DNA of 64,000 bases from Pseudomonas brassicacearum. Its GTDB lineage: Bacteria; Pseudomonadota; Gammaproteobacteria; Pseudomonadales; Pseudomonadaceae. The stretch's first letter is position 1. Each line of letters opens with the position of its first letter. The notes below the pieces were generated by a model. It made no database searches. It was given only the letters and a program-made list of their open reading frames with translations, and was not told the DNA's origin. The stretch lies in assembly GCF_000585995.1 (NCBI RefSeq), contig NZ_CP007410.1, positions 4,553,430-4,617,429 on the forward strand, read 5' to 3'. Position numbers and translations under genes: made by a program. Positions 36,020-45,247 of this stretch are shown here, one piece after another.

Positions 36020-36856
36020 TCACCCCTGCCCAAACACCTGCGAAGGCCTGCGCAGCAGCGGGTCGAACGGGTTGACCCGCGGTCCGATCAGGGCCGCCTC
36101 GCGCTTGAGCATTTCCACCACGGTTGGCAGGCGATCAGGCCCCAGTCGATCACTCACCGTTGCCACGCTCAAGGCCGCCACGGCCCGGCCTTCACGGTCC
36201 AGGATCGGCACCGCCACCCCGGCCATGCCTTGCAATACGCCGGTGTTCCGCCCGGCGTAACCCAGCGTGCGCACGTTCTCCACTTCCGAGCGCAGGAAGA
36301 CTTCGTCGTACAAATGGAAATCCTTGAGTCGTGGCAAGTTGTATTGAATCACTGTGTCACGCTCTTCCTCCGGCAGGAACGCCAGGATGACCAGGCTGCC
36401 CTGCCCTACGCCCAACGCCACGCGTCCGCCGATGTCGCCCGTAAACGTACGGATCGGAAACGGCCCTTCGCTGCGGTCCAGGCAGATGGCATCAAAACCG
36501 CTGCGCGCCAGCAGAAATAACGAATCCCCCAGGGATGCCGACAGCCGCAGCATGGCCGGCCGTGCAAGGTCGCGCAGGTTGCCGGTGTTGCCGGCGCGGG
36601 CGGCCAAGGCGAAGAAATCCAGGCTCAGGCGGTAGCGTTTACTGCGCGCGTCCTGCTCGACCATGCCCTCGTCCATCAGGCTGCGCAGCAAGCGATGGGT
36701 GGTGGGCTGGGACAGGCCGATGCGCTGGGCCAACTGCGTCACCCGCTCCCCGCCTTCGACGGTGTCGCCCAGGCTGCGTAATACGGCAAACAGCCTGGAG
36801 ACCGCGCCAACACCCACTTCGCTTTTCTCATTATTCCGATCAGTGGAATCTTTCAT
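36020..36856 (-). CDS. IclR-family transcriptional regulator
   Basis: A 278-residue regulator with an IclR winged helix (about 15-80; RVTQLAQRIGLSQPTTHRLLRSLMDEGMVEQD) and an effector domain (about 95-270) with GVLQGMAGVAVPILDREGRAVAALSV. Divergent to the ABC transporter-dehydrogenase operon at 37100-43803, which it presumably controls. Effector is likely the transported substrate. Confidence 0.9.
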   Translation of the reverse strand: MKDSTDRNNEKSEVGVGAVSRLFAVLRSLGDTVEGGERVTQLAQRIGLSQPTTHRLLRSLMDEGMVEQDARSKRYRLSLDFFALAARAGNTGNLRDLARPAMLRLSASLGDSLFLLARSGFDAICLDRSEGPFPIRTFTGDIGGRVALGVGQGSLVILAFLPEEERDTVIQYNLPRLKDFHLYDEVFLRSEVENVRTLGYAGRNTGVLQGMAGVAVPILDREGRAVAALSVATVSDRLGPDRLPTVVEMLKREAALIGPRVNPFDPLLRRPSQVFGQG

Positions 36857-36893
36857 TAAATTTCCAATTAATAAATTTACTCACCGAATGAAA
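36851..36893. promoter_or_regulatory. Candidate IclR operator region
   Basis: TTTCATT (36851-36857) and AATGAAA (36887-36893) form an inverted repeat around AT-rich sequence with two AAATTT palindromes, at the start of the iclR-like gene and within the 243-bp divergent spacer. Binding by the neighbouring regulator is inferred. Confidence 0.35.
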
Positions 36894-37099
36894 CTGAAAA
36901 TAGTCTTCGCTTCAGTGAAATAGTCCATTGAGCCCATCCTATTCTTCGTCCTACTCTGCGTCCATACAGGGGCGATTCGAACAACAGCGGCAGCCGACTA
37001 AGGTCGAGCGCCAACGCACCCCGCAGCACCCTTTCGTATCTGCCCATAAAAAAAGCGCGCCCCACGGCGACGCATAACAATCTCAGGTGGAGCGCAGCG

Positions 37100-38125
37100 A
37101 TGGCTTTTGTGCAACTTGAAGGACTTGGCAAACGTTACGGTGAGATCGACGCCGTGGTCGCCACCAACCTCTCGGTGGAGAAAGGCGAATTCGTCTCGCT
37201 GCTGGGGCCCTCCGGCTGCGGCAAAACCACGACGCTGCAAATGATCGCCGGCTTCGTCGAAGTCAGCAGTGGCCGCATCCTGCTGGACGGTCGCGACATT
37301 ACCCACGCCAAGCCGGCCAGCCGAGGCCTGGGCGTGGTGTTCCAGAGTTACGCGCTGTTTCCCCACATGACCGTCAAGGACAACGTCGCCTTCGGCCTGC
37401 GCATGCGCAAAGTGGCCAACGTCGAGCTGCAACAACGGGTGGATCGGGTGCTGAAACTGGTGCGCCTGGACCCGCACGCCGAACGTTACCCACGGGAACT
37501 CTCGGGCGGCCAGCGCCAACGCGTCGCCCTGGCCCGGGCGTTGGTGATCGAACCGCCCGTGCTGCTGCTCGACGAACCGTTGTCCAACCTCGACGCCAAC
37601 CTGCGCGAGGAGATGCAATACGAAATCCGCCGCATCCAGCGAGAAGTCGGGATCACCACATTGATGGTGACCCACGACCAGTCCGAGGCGCTGTCGATCA
37701 GTGACCGGGTCGTGGTGATGCAGGCCGGGCGCATCACCCAGATCGACGCGCCATACACCCTTTACGAACACCCGCGCACCGAGTTCATTTCCGGCTTCGT
37801 CGGCAAAGCCAACCTGCTGCCCGGCACCCGCGACAATGCAGGCGCCGTTCAAGTTTGCAGCCCGGGCAACGGGGGACTGACCCTGAGCCTGCGCCCGGAA
37901 AAAATCGACCTGTGCGAAGCCGGTTCGGGTCGCCTGCAAGGCACCCTCACCAGCCGCTTCTTTCTTGGCAGCCAATGGCTGTATGGCGTCTCGACCAGCC
38001 TGGGCGAACTCTGCGTGGTGCGCCGCAACGACGGCTCCGCGCCCATGGCCGAAGGCACGGCGGTGGGCCTGGACTGGGACCCGGCGCTGCTGCGGGTGCT
38101 GAGCGTGGACGAGGTGCCGGCATGA
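37100..38125 (+). CDS. Polyamine/opine-type ABC transporter ATP-binding protein
   Basis: A 341-residue PotA-like ATPase: Walker A GPSGCGKTT near residue 35, Q-loop VFQSYALFPH, signature LSGGQRQRVALARAL, Walker B LLLDEPLSNLD, and a C-terminal TOBE domain from about 260. It powers uptake through the two permeases that follow. Its stop overlaps the next start by four bases. Confidence 0.93.
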   Translation: MAFVQLEGLGKRYGEIDAVVATNLSVEKGEFVSLLGPSGCGKTTTLQMIAGFVEVSSGRILLDGRDITHAKPASRGLGVVFQSYALFPHMTVKDNVAFGLRMRKVANVELQQRVDRVLKLVRLDPHAERYPRELSGGQRQRVALARALVIEPPVLLLDEPLSNLDANLREEMQYEIRRIQREVGITTLMVTHDQSEALSISDRVVVMQAGRITQIDAPYTLYEHPRTEFISGFVGKANLLPGTRDNAGAVQVCSPGNGGLTLSLRPEKIDLCEAGSGRLQGTLTSRFFLGSQWLYGVSTSLGELCVVRRNDGSAPMAEGTAVGLDWDPALLRVLSVDEVPA

Positions 38126-38991
38126 AGCTGCTCGACGCGATGCGCCGGGGACGCCAGGGTTACCTGATGTCTGCGCCGGCCCTGGCCTTGTACGTGGGAC
38201 TGCTGGTCATTCCCCTGGGCCTGACGCTGGTGCTGTCGTTCAACGTCTTCGACTACAGCTCGGGCATTGACGGCGACGCCTATACCTTCGACCACTACGC
38301 CAGCCTGCTGGGCGACCCGTACTTCTACGAGATCTTCCTGCGCACGCTCTGGATCAGCGCCCTGACCACAATTTTGTGCGTACTGATCGGCGTGCCCGAA
38401 GCCTACGTCCTCAGCCGCATGCGGGCGCCGTGGCGCTCGATCTTCCTGATCCTGATCCTCACCCCGCTGCTGATTTCAGTGGTGGTGCGGGCCTTCGGCT
38501 GGAGCCTGTTGCTCGGCGCCGATGGCCTGGTCAACCAGGCCTTGCAAGCCTTCGGCGGCTCGCCGATGAAGCTGCTCTATACGCCGTTCGCCGTGGTCAT
38601 CGCCCTGGTCCACGTGATGTTGCCGTTCATGATCATTCCGGTCTGGACCTCGCTGCAGAAACTCGACCCGGCCGCCGAACAGGCCGCGCTGTCCCTGGGG
38701 GCCAGCCAGTTCACGGTGATCCGCCAGATCGTGCTGCCGCAGATCATGCCCGGCGTGCTGTCGGGCACGCTGATTGTGTTCGGTCTCGCCGCCAGCTCCT
38801 TCGCCATTCCCGGCCTGCTCGGCGGCCGCCGTTTGAAAATGGTCGCCACGCTGATCTACGACCAATACCTGTCGGAGCTGAACTGGCCGATGGGCGCGGC
38901 CATCGCCGTCGCGCTGCTGCTGCTCAACCTGCTGATCATGCTGTCGTGGAACCGGATGATCGAAGGCCGCTACAAGAAGTCATTGGGGTAA
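38122..38991 (+). CDS. ABC transporter permease (PotB-like)
   Basis: A 289-residue inner-membrane permease with about six helices and the EAA loop EQAALSLGASQFTVIRQIVLPQIMPG near residue 190 that docks on the ATPase. Overlaps the ATPase gene (ATGA). Six bases to the next gene. Confidence 0.92.
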   Translation: MKLLDAMRRGRQGYLMSAPALALYVGLLVIPLGLTLVLSFNVFDYSSGIDGDAYTFDHYASLLGDPYFYEIFLRTLWISALTTILCVLIGVPEAYVLSRMRAPWRSIFLILILTPLLISVVVRAFGWSLLLGADGLVNQALQAFGGSPMKLLYTPFAVVIALVHVMLPFMIIPVWTSLQKLDPAAEQAALSLGASQFTVIRQIVLPQIMPGVLSGTLIVFGLAASSFAIPGLLGGRRLKMVATLIYDQYLSELNWPMGAAIAVALLLLNLLIMLSWNRMIEGRYKKSLG

Positions 38992-38997
38992 TCAATC

Positions 38998-39792
38998 ATG
39001 TCCAGGAACGGTCCTTTCGCCCTGCTGTTTCATGCCTTGGTGGTGGTGTTCATGCTGGCGCCGCTGGTGGTGGTCTGCCTCGTCGCCTTCACCCCGGAAA
39101 ACACCCTGAGCCTGCCGACCACGGCATTTTCCCTGCGCTGGTTCCGCGCAGTGTTCGAGCGCGCGGATTTCATCGATGCGTTCTGCAACAGCCTGATCCT
39201 CGCCTTCTGCGCGGCCTCGCTGGCGACGTTGATCGCGGTGCCGGCGGCCCTGGCGATCACCCGGCTCGAGTTCCCTGGCCGAGACTTTTTCAACGGTCTG
39301 TTCCTGTCGCCGATCATCATTCCGCACCTGGTATTGGGCGTGGCGCTGCTGCGCTTGTTTGCGCTGATGGGCGTGAACGGCAGCTTTGCCTGGCTGATCT
39401 TCGCCCATGTGCTGGTGATCACGCCGTATGTGCTGCGCCTGGTGCTCGCTTCGGCCATCGGCCTGGACCGCAGCGCCGAACAGGCCGCGCAATCGCTGGG
39501 GGCCGGGCGCTTCACACTGTTTCGGCAAATCACTTTGCCAATGATCCTGCCCGGGGTGGCCGGGGGCTGGTTGCTGGCGTTCATCAACAGTTTCGATGAA
39601 GTCACGTTGTCGATTTTCGTCACCTCGCCGGCCACGCAAACCTTGCCGGTGCGCATGTACGTCTACGCCACCGAATCCATCGATCCGATGATGGCGGCGG
39701 TGTCGGCGCTGGTCATTGCCCTGACTGCGGTGACCATGATTCTGCTCGACCGGGTCTATGGCCTGGATCGGGTCCTGGTAGGCAAACAATGA
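38998..39792 (+). CDS. ABC transporter permease (PotC-like)
   Basis: A 264-residue second permease with about six helices and the EAA loop EQAAQSLGAGRFTLFRQITLPMILPG near residue 160. Pairs with the PotB-like subunit. Confidence 0.92.
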   Translation: MSRNGPFALLFHALVVVFMLAPLVVVCLVAFTPENTLSLPTTAFSLRWFRAVFERADFIDAFCNSLILAFCAASLATLIAVPAALAITRLEFPGRDFFNGLFLSPIIIPHLVLGVALLRLFALMGVNGSFAWLIFAHVLVITPYVLRLVLASAIGLDRSAEQAAQSLGAGRFTLFRQITLPMILPGVAGGWLLAFINSFDEVTLSIFVTSPATQTLPVRMYVYATESIDPMMAAVSALVIALTAVTMILLDRVYGLDRVLVGKQ

Positions 39793-39799
39793 GGGCGCC

Positions 39800-40090
39800 A
39801 TGGCTCTGCTGAAACGACTGGCCGAAGGCGACCGCCCGGCCCTGGACTTTACCCTCGATGGCAAACCTGCCAGCGGCCTGCTGGGTGACACGCTGCTGAC
39901 CGCCGTGCTGACCTGCAGCGAACATCTGCGCGGCAGCGACTTCAGCGCCGAGCCCCGGGCCGGTTTCTGCCTGATGGGCGCCTGCCAGGATTGCTGGGTC
40001 CGCCTGGGCGACGGCCGCCGCGTCCGCGCCTGCTCGACCCTGCTCGAAGCCGGGCAGGACATCCGCCGCGAGCCGGGGCGTCAGGTATGA
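39800..40090 (+). CDS. Small [2Fe-2S] subunit of a flavin dehydrogenase (HcnA/OoxC-like)
   Basis: A 96-residue ferredoxin-like protein with cysteines 57, 62, 65 and 78 in the C-x4-C-x2-C-x12-C arrangement that binds a [2Fe-2S] cluster. Proteins of this type are the gamma subunit of heterotrimeric enzymes such as hydrogen cyanide synthase (HcnABC), opine oxidases and hydroxyproline dehydrogenases. The two other subunits follow at 40257 and 41609. Confidence 0.88.
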   Translation: MALLKRLAEGDRPALDFTLDGKPASGLLGDTLLTAVLTCSEHLRGSDFSAEPRAGFCLMGACQDCWVRLGDGRRVRACSTLLEAGQDIRREPGRQV

Positions 40091-40111
40091 ACAATGCCGC
40101 CTGGAATGGCC

Positions 40112-40209
40112 CCATCGCGAGCAAGCTCGCTCCCACAGGGAAGCGGCAGCGCTCACACAACCAAAACCCGGCCCCGATCCAATGTGGGAGCGAGCTTGCT
40201 CGCGATGGC
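40112..40209. repeat. REP pair in tail-to-tail order inside the operon
   Basis: GCGAGCAAGCTCGCTCCCAC comes first and GTGGGAGCGAGCTTGCTCGC second, the reverse of the usual REPIN order, between the [2Fe-2S] gene and the alpha-subunit gene of one operon. Confidence 0.85.
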
Positions 40210-40256
40210 GGCTTCAACAGCACCATAAATCCACAGCGCCTGTCGATGAGGTGGCT

Positions 40257-41612
40257 ATGAAACCCGTCGTCATCATCGGCGCCGGCCCGGCCGGTATCCG
40301 TGCCGCGCAGACCCTGGTCGCCCACGGCGTGTACCCCGTCCTGCTGGACGAAGCCGCCCGCGGTGGCGGGCAGATCTATCGGCGTCAACCGGCCAACTTC
40401 AAGCGCTCGCCCGCCAAGCTCTATGGCTTCGAAGCGCACAAGGCCAGCGCCCTCCACCAGACCCTCGACGAGTTGCGCGAGCAGCTCGATTATCGTCCCG
40501 ACACACTGGTGTGGAACGCCGAAGCCGGCCTGCTGGACACTTTGCATGAAGGCCGCGCCGATCGTCTTGAATACGCCAGCGTGATCGTCGCCACCGGCGC
40601 CACCGACCGGATCCTGCCCGTGCCGGGATGGACCCTGCCCGGGGTGTACAGCCTGGGCGCGGCGCAGATCGCGCTGAAGTTCCAGGGCTGCGCCATCGGT
40701 GAGCGGGTGGTGTTCGCCGGCAGCGGTCCCTTGCTGTATCTGGTGGCGTATCAGTATGCCAAGGCCGGTGCCAGCGTGGTCGCGGTGCTCGACAGTTCGC
40801 CCTTCAGCGCCCAGGCCCGCGCCCTGCCCGGCTTGCTGGCGCAACCGGTCACCCTCGCCAAGGGTCTCTACTACCGCGCCTGGCTGACCGCCCACGGCAT
40901 CCGCGTGCATCAAGGCGCGAGTCTGTCGCGTATCGACGGGGAGCGCCGGGTCCAGTCGCTGACATGGCGCAACGCAAAAGGTGAGCAACCCCTCGCTTGC
41001 GACGCGGTGGCCTTCGCCCACGGTTTGCGCAGCGAAACCCAGTTGGCTGACCTGCTGGGCTGCGAGTTTTCGTGGAGCGCCCTTAACCGCGCCTGGCTGC
41101 CACTGCGCGACCACGCTGGACGCAGCAGCGTGCCCGGGGTTTACCTGGCGGGTGACGGTGCCGGAATCATGGGCGCCGACGCCGCCGAGATGGCCGGTGA
41201 ACGGGCGGCCCTGGCCTTGCTTGAAGACATCGGTTACTTGATCGACCCGCAGCGCTGCACCGAGCTGGAACAATCCCTCAAGCGCATCGGCCATTTCCGA
41301 CAAGGCCTGGAGCGCGCATTTGCCTTTCCCGAAGATTGGGCCGCCGACGCAGCTGACAACCTGATGATCTGTCGCTGCGAAGAAGTCAGCGTCGGCGACA
41401 TCCGCCAGGTGGTGGGCGAAGGTCATTGGGAGATCAACCGGGTCAAGGCCCATTGCCGGGTCGGCATGGGGCGTTGCCAGGGACGGATGTGCGGTGCCGC
41501 CGCAGCGGAAATCATTGCCCGCGAGAGTGGCCGCCCGGTCGCCAGCGTCGGCCGCTTGCGGGCCCAGGCGCCGATCAAACCGGTGCCGTTCGGCCTGGAG
41601 GTCGAGCCATGA
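40257..41612 (+). CDS. FAD/NAD(P)-binding dehydrogenase subunit (HcnB/OoxA-like)
   Basis: A 451-residue pyridine-nucleotide-disulfide-type flavoprotein. FAD motif VIIGAGPAGIRAA at residues 4-16, second GxGxxG-like VVFAGSGPLLYL near 155, VYLAGDGAGIMGAD near 300, and a C-terminal BFD-like iron-sulfur segment with CRCEEVSVGD and CRVGMGRCQGRMC (four-cysteine cluster). This is the alpha subunit of opine/D-amino acid dehydrogenase trimers. The ATG at 40257 was chosen because upstream codons read through the REP pair. Overlaps the next gene by four bases. Confidence 0.88.
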   Translation: MKPVVIIGAGPAGIRAAQTLVAHGVYPVLLDEAARGGGQIYRRQPANFKRSPAKLYGFEAHKASALHQTLDELREQLDYRPDTLVWNAEAGLLDTLHEGRADRLEYASVIVATGATDRILPVPGWTLPGVYSLGAAQIALKFQGCAIGERVVFAGSGPLLYLVAYQYAKAGASVVAVLDSSPFSAQARALPGLLAQPVTLAKGLYYRAWLTAHGIRVHQGASLSRIDGERRVQSLTWRNAKGEQPLACDAVAFAHGLRSETQLADLLGCEFSWSALNRAWLPLRDHAGRSSVPGVYLAGDGAGIMGADAAEMAGERAALALLEDIGYLIDPQRCTELEQSLKRIGHFRQGLERAFAFPEDWAADAADNLMICRCEEVSVGDIRQVVGEGHWEINRVKAHCRVGMGRCQGRMCGAAAAEIIARESGRPVASVGRLRAQAPIKPVPFGLEVEP

Positions 41613-42724
41613 TCGACGTGGATGTGGTGATTATTGGCGGCGGCATCGTCGGCGCCTCGGCGGCGTTGTTCCTGAGCAAGGCCGGACGGCGGGTGGCCCT
41701 GCTGGAGCGGGATTTCTGCGGTTCGCACTCCAGCGGCGTGAACTACGGCGGTGTGCGCCGCCAGGGACGGCCGTTGTCGCAACTGCCCTTGTCGCAACGG
41801 GCCCATGAAATCTGGAGCCAGTTGCCCCAGTTGATCGGCATCGATGGTGAGTACCAGCGCAGCGGCCATCTGAAACTGGCCCGCAGCGCTGAAGACCTGC
41901 AAGCGTTGCAGGACTATGCCGCCAGCAGCCAGGGTTTCGGCCTCGATCTGCAACTGCTCGACCGCGATGAGCTACGCGCGCGGTTTCCGTGGGTCGGTAC
42001 CGTCGCGGTCGGGGCGTCGTTTTGCCCGGATGACGGCCATGCCAATCCGCGCCTGGTGTCGCCGGCGTTCGCCCAGGCGGCCCGCCGGCATGGCGCGCAG
42101 GTCCACGAACAATGCGCCGTCAGCGCCGTGGCGCACGACGGCCAGCGCTTTGGTGTACACACCGAAACGGGCCTGGCATTCCACGCGCCCTGGCTGCTGA
42201 ACTGCGCCGGCGCCTGGTCGAGCCAGTTCGCCGCACAATTCGGCGAAGCGGTGCCGATGTCTGCCGGGCACCCGGCGATGCTGGTCACCGAGCCGTTGCC
42301 CTTGGTGATGAATGCCAGCACCGGTGTCGAGGGCGGCGGCATTTACGCCCGCCAAGTCGCGCGCGGCAATTGCGTGCTGGGGGGCGGCCAAGGTTTCGCC
42401 CTGGACGCTGCTCGCGCCCGGCCCGGGCAGAACGCGGTGATTGAGATCTTGCGCCAAGCGGTCGAACTCTACCCATTTTTGGAAGGTGCCCAGGCGATTC
42501 GTACCTGGAGCGGCACCGAAGGTTACCTGCCCGATCGCCAGCCGGTGATCGGCCACAGCAGCACCCAACCCGGTCTGTTGCATGCATTCGGCTTTGCCGG
42601 TGCAGGCTTCCAGATCGGCCCGGCGGTGGGCCAGGCGCTCACCGAGATCATCTGCAGCGGCGCCTCAACCACGCCGCTGGATGCGTTTTCCATCACCCGG
42701 TTTCACTCCATCTCCGTTGCTTGA
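41609..42724 (+). CDS. FAD-dependent oxidase subunit (HcnC/OoxB-like, DAO family)
   Basis: A 371-residue glycine oxidase/DAO-type flavoprotein with VVIIGGGIVGASAALFLSK at residues 5-23, CGSHSSGVNYGGVRRQGRP, and a C-terminal GYLPDRQPVIG / HAFGFAGAGFQIGPAVG FAD loop. It should be the catalytic subunit oxidising the C-N bond of the imported compound, passing electrons through the other two subunits to the respiratory chain. Confidence 0.88.
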   Translation: MIDVDVVIIGGGIVGASAALFLSKAGRRVALLERDFCGSHSSGVNYGGVRRQGRPLSQLPLSQRAHEIWSQLPQLIGIDGEYQRSGHLKLARSAEDLQALQDYAASSQGFGLDLQLLDRDELRARFPWVGTVAVGASFCPDDGHANPRLVSPAFAQAARRHGAQVHEQCAVSAVAHDGQRFGVHTETGLAFHAPWLLNCAGAWSSQFAAQFGEAVPMSAGHPAMLVTEPLPLVMNASTGVEGGGIYARQVARGNCVLGGGQGFALDAARARPGQNAVIEILRQAVELYPFLEGAQAIRTWSGTEGYLPDRQPVIGHSSTQPGLLHAFGFAGAGFQIGPAVGQALTEIICSGASTTPLDAFSITRFHSISVA

Positions 42725-42741
42725 TAGAGGAAGGTCGCGCC

Positions 42742-43803
42742 ATGAATAACGTCAAACGCAGTGCATTGTTCGGTTTCTGCTCGCTGGGTTCCGCTTGCCT
42801 GGGCGCCCTGCTCCCGGTCACCCAGGCATTGGCCGAACCGACGCTTTACCTGGGCATGAACGGCGGAACCATGGAGCGGCTCTACGCCGACAAGGTCTTG
42901 CCGGCTTTCGAGAAAGCCAACAACGTCAAGGTGGTGATCGTTCCCGGCACCTCTGCCGACATCCTGGCGAAAGTCCAGGCCAGCAAAGGCAACCCGCAGA
43001 TGCACGTGATGTTCCTCGATGACGGCATCATGTACCGCGCCATCGCCATGGGCCTGTGCGACAAGCTTGAGGACAGCCCGACCCTGGCGCAGATTCCGGC
43101 CAAGGGTCGCATCAAGGATCAGGCCGTGGCCGTTAGCCTGGGGGTGACGGGGCTGGCCTACAACACACGGTTGTTCAAGGAAAAAGGCTGGAGCGCGCCG
43201 ACCTCATGGATGGACTTGGCCGATCCGCGCTTCAAGGACAAAGTGGTATTCCAATCGATGGCCTCGTCCACATTCGGCCTGCACGGTTTCCTGATGTTCA
43301 ACCGGATCCAGGGCGGCAGCGAGGCCGACGTCGAGCCGGGTTTCAAGGCCTGGCCAAACACCGTCGGACGCAACGTGCTGGAGTACATCCCGAGCTCGGC
43401 GAAGATTTCCGAAATGCTGCAGACCGATGAAGCCGCGCTGTTCCCACTGACGCCGACCCAGGTCACCGCGCTGAAACTCAAGGGCATGTCGGTCGAGTAC
43501 GCGCAACCGAAGGAAGGTGCCGTAGTACTCAATGTCGCCGAATGTGCCATCGCCCAAAACACCCAGCCTGAACTGGCGCAAAAACTTGCCGCGTTCCTGC
43601 TGTCCCCGCAAGCCCAGGCCGTCGCCCTGGAAGAAGGCGACCAGATCCCGTCCAACCCCAACACCCCGACCACCGACAAGACCCGTGGCCAGGTCGAGGC
43701 GATGAAGCAATATCTGGAAACCGCGATTGCCGTGGATTGGGACCAGGTCAACGAACAGCGCCCGGCCTGGAACGCACGCTGGAACCGCAGCATCGAGCGC
43801 TAG
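42742..43803 (+). CDS. Periplasmic substrate-binding protein of the PotD/opine type
   Basis: A 353-residue extracellular solute-binding protein with a signal peptide at about 1-31 (ending ALA), the LGMNGGTMERLYADKVLPAFEK opening and C-terminal TTDKTRGQVEAMKQYLETAIAVDWDQV of the polyamine/opine family. It delivers ligand to the permeases encoded at 38122-39792. The ATG at 42742 follows GAGGAAGG. Last gene of the operon. Confidence 0.9.
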   Translation: MNNVKRSALFGFCSLGSACLGALLPVTQALAEPTLYLGMNGGTMERLYADKVLPAFEKANNVKVVIVPGTSADILAKVQASKGNPQMHVMFLDDGIMYRAIAMGLCDKLEDSPTLAQIPAKGRIKDQAVAVSLGVTGLAYNTRLFKEKGWSAPTSWMDLADPRFKDKVVFQSMASSTFGLHGFLMFNRIQGGSEADVEPGFKAWPNTVGRNVLEYIPSSAKISEMLQTDEAALFPLTPTQVTALKLKGMSVEYAQPKEGAVVLNVAECAIAQNTQPELAQKLAAFLLSPQAQAVALEEGDQIPSNPNTPTTDKTRGQVEAMKQYLETAIAVDWDQVNEQRPAWNARWNRSIER

Positions 43804-43897
43804 AACGGTGGCGAGGGGTTTTGTGTTGGGTTGATTATTGGTTAACTGTCGGGCTTCGGACCTAGCGCCCGCCCCTTGATCAACAGCGAACCCCTCC

Positions 43898-45244
43898 ATG
43901 GATACCCTCGCCCAACTCCGCGCCGGCCAGCTGTCGGGCATCACCCGGCTGGACTTGGCCTGCGGCCTGACGCAGTTTCCCCGGGAAATCTTCGACCTGG
44001 CCGATTCCCTTGAGGTCCTCAACCTCAGCGGCAATGCGCTGGACACGCTGCCCGACGACCTGTATCGGCTGACCCGCCTGCGCGTGCTGTTCTGTTCGGA
44101 CAACCGCTTTACTGAACTGCCCGAATGCCTGGGCCGTTGTGCCGCGCTGACCATGATCGGCTTCAAGGCCAACCGCATCGAGCGCGTAACCGGCGCCGCC
44201 CTGCCGCCGCTGCTGCGTTGGTTGATCCTGACAGACAACTGCGTCAGCCAATTACCGGATGAGCTGGGCCAACGCCCACATCTGCAAAAGCTGATGCTGG
44301 CCGGCAACCGTTTGCAGCAATTGCCGGCGAGCCTGGGCCAGTGCCATCGCCTCGAACTGCTGCGCATTGCCGCCAATCAGCTGACCGAACTGCCGCAATG
44401 GTTACTGGAGCTGCCCCGCCTCAGTTGGCTGGCCTATGCCGGCAACCCGCTGGAAGCCCAAGCCGATGCCCTCGCTGCCACAACGCCTCTCGACTGGTCG
44501 CAACTGAGCCTGCAACAGCGGTTGGGCGAAGGGGCGTCGGGGGTGATTCACCAGGCACTCTGGCAGCCGCCAGGCCAGGTTGCGCGCAAAGTCGCGGTGA
44601 AGTTGTACAAAGGCCAGATCACCAGCGACGGCTCGCCGCTGCATGAAATGCAGGCCTGCATCACCGCAGGTCGGCATCCGAACCTGATTGACGTGTTGGG
44701 CCAGATCGTCGGGCATCCCGAGGAACAGGCCGGGCTGGTGATGGCGCTGATCGGGCCCCGTTACCGTAACCTGGCCGGGCTGCCGAGCCTGGCCTCGTGC
44801 ACCCGCGACGTGTATGCCGACGAGCTGCGCTTGAGCGCCCCGGTAGCCTTGCGCATCGCCCGCGGCATCGCTTCGGTGGCGGCGCACCTGCATCGCCAGG
44901 GCATTACCCACGGCGATTTGTACGGACACAACATCCTTTGCAATGACCAGGGCGATTGCCTGTTGGGGGACTTTGGCGCAGCGTCTTTTCACGCCAGCGC
45001 CGATACCTTGCAAACTCGAGCGCTGCAACGCATCGAGGTGCGGGCCTTCGGGATTCTGCTGGGGGAATTGCTGGCGCGGATCGAACCGGCGCTCGGTGCG
45101 CAGGATCTTGCATGGCTGTTGGATTTGGAGGCGCGCTGCTGTCAGCCGGATGTGCTGGCAAGGCCAGGCTTCGATGAAATCGAAGGTTCACTGCGCGTCC
45201 GTGGCGAGGGAGCACACTCCCTCACCACAGGGCATGGCGGGTAG
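43898..45244 (+). CDS. Leucine-rich-repeat protein kinase
   Basis: A 448-residue protein: seven or so leucine-rich repeats at about 15-195 (L..L.LSGN.LD.LPDDL pattern) followed by a eukaryotic-type kinase domain at about 205-435. Kinase motifs: glycine loop LGEGASGVIHQA, ATP-binding lysine in VAVKLYKG, catalytic loop HGDLYGHNIL (Gly in place of the Arg of HRD) and metal-binding GDFGAAS. All residues needed for phosphotransfer are present, so it is probably active. There is no signal peptide or membrane segment. The last codons come from a degenerate REP (about 45195-45236). Targets unknown; it stands alone after the ABC operon. Confidence 0.87.
   Translation: MDTLAQLRAGQLSGITRLDLACGLTQFPREIFDLADSLEVLNLSGNALDTLPDDLYRLTRLRVLFCSDNRFTELPECLGRCAALTMIGFKANRIERVTGAALPPLLRWLILTDNCVSQLPDELGQRPHLQKLMLAGNRLQQLPASLGQCHRLELLRIAANQLTELPQWLLELPRLSWLAYAGNPLEAQADALAATTPLDWSQLSLQQRLGEGASGVIHQALWQPPGQVARKVAVKLYKGQITSDGSPLHEMQACITAGRHPNLIDVLGQIVGHPEEQAGLVMALIGPRYRNLAGLPSLASCTRDVYADELRLSAPVALRIARGIASVAAHLHRQGITHGDLYGHNILCNDQGDCLLGDFGAASFHASADTLQTRALQRIEVRAFGILLGELLARIEPALGAQDLAWLLDLEARCCQPDVLARPGFDEIEGSLRVRGEGAHSLTTGHGG
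45195..45236. repeat. Degenerate second-family REP forming the 3' end of the LRR-kinase gene
   Basis: GTGGCGAGGGAGCACACTCC with the inverted GAGGGAG/CTCCCTC core matches the 1934/32710 REP family and encodes the protein's last residues (RGEGAHSLTTGHGG). Confidence 0.6.
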
Positions 45245-45247
45245 TGC

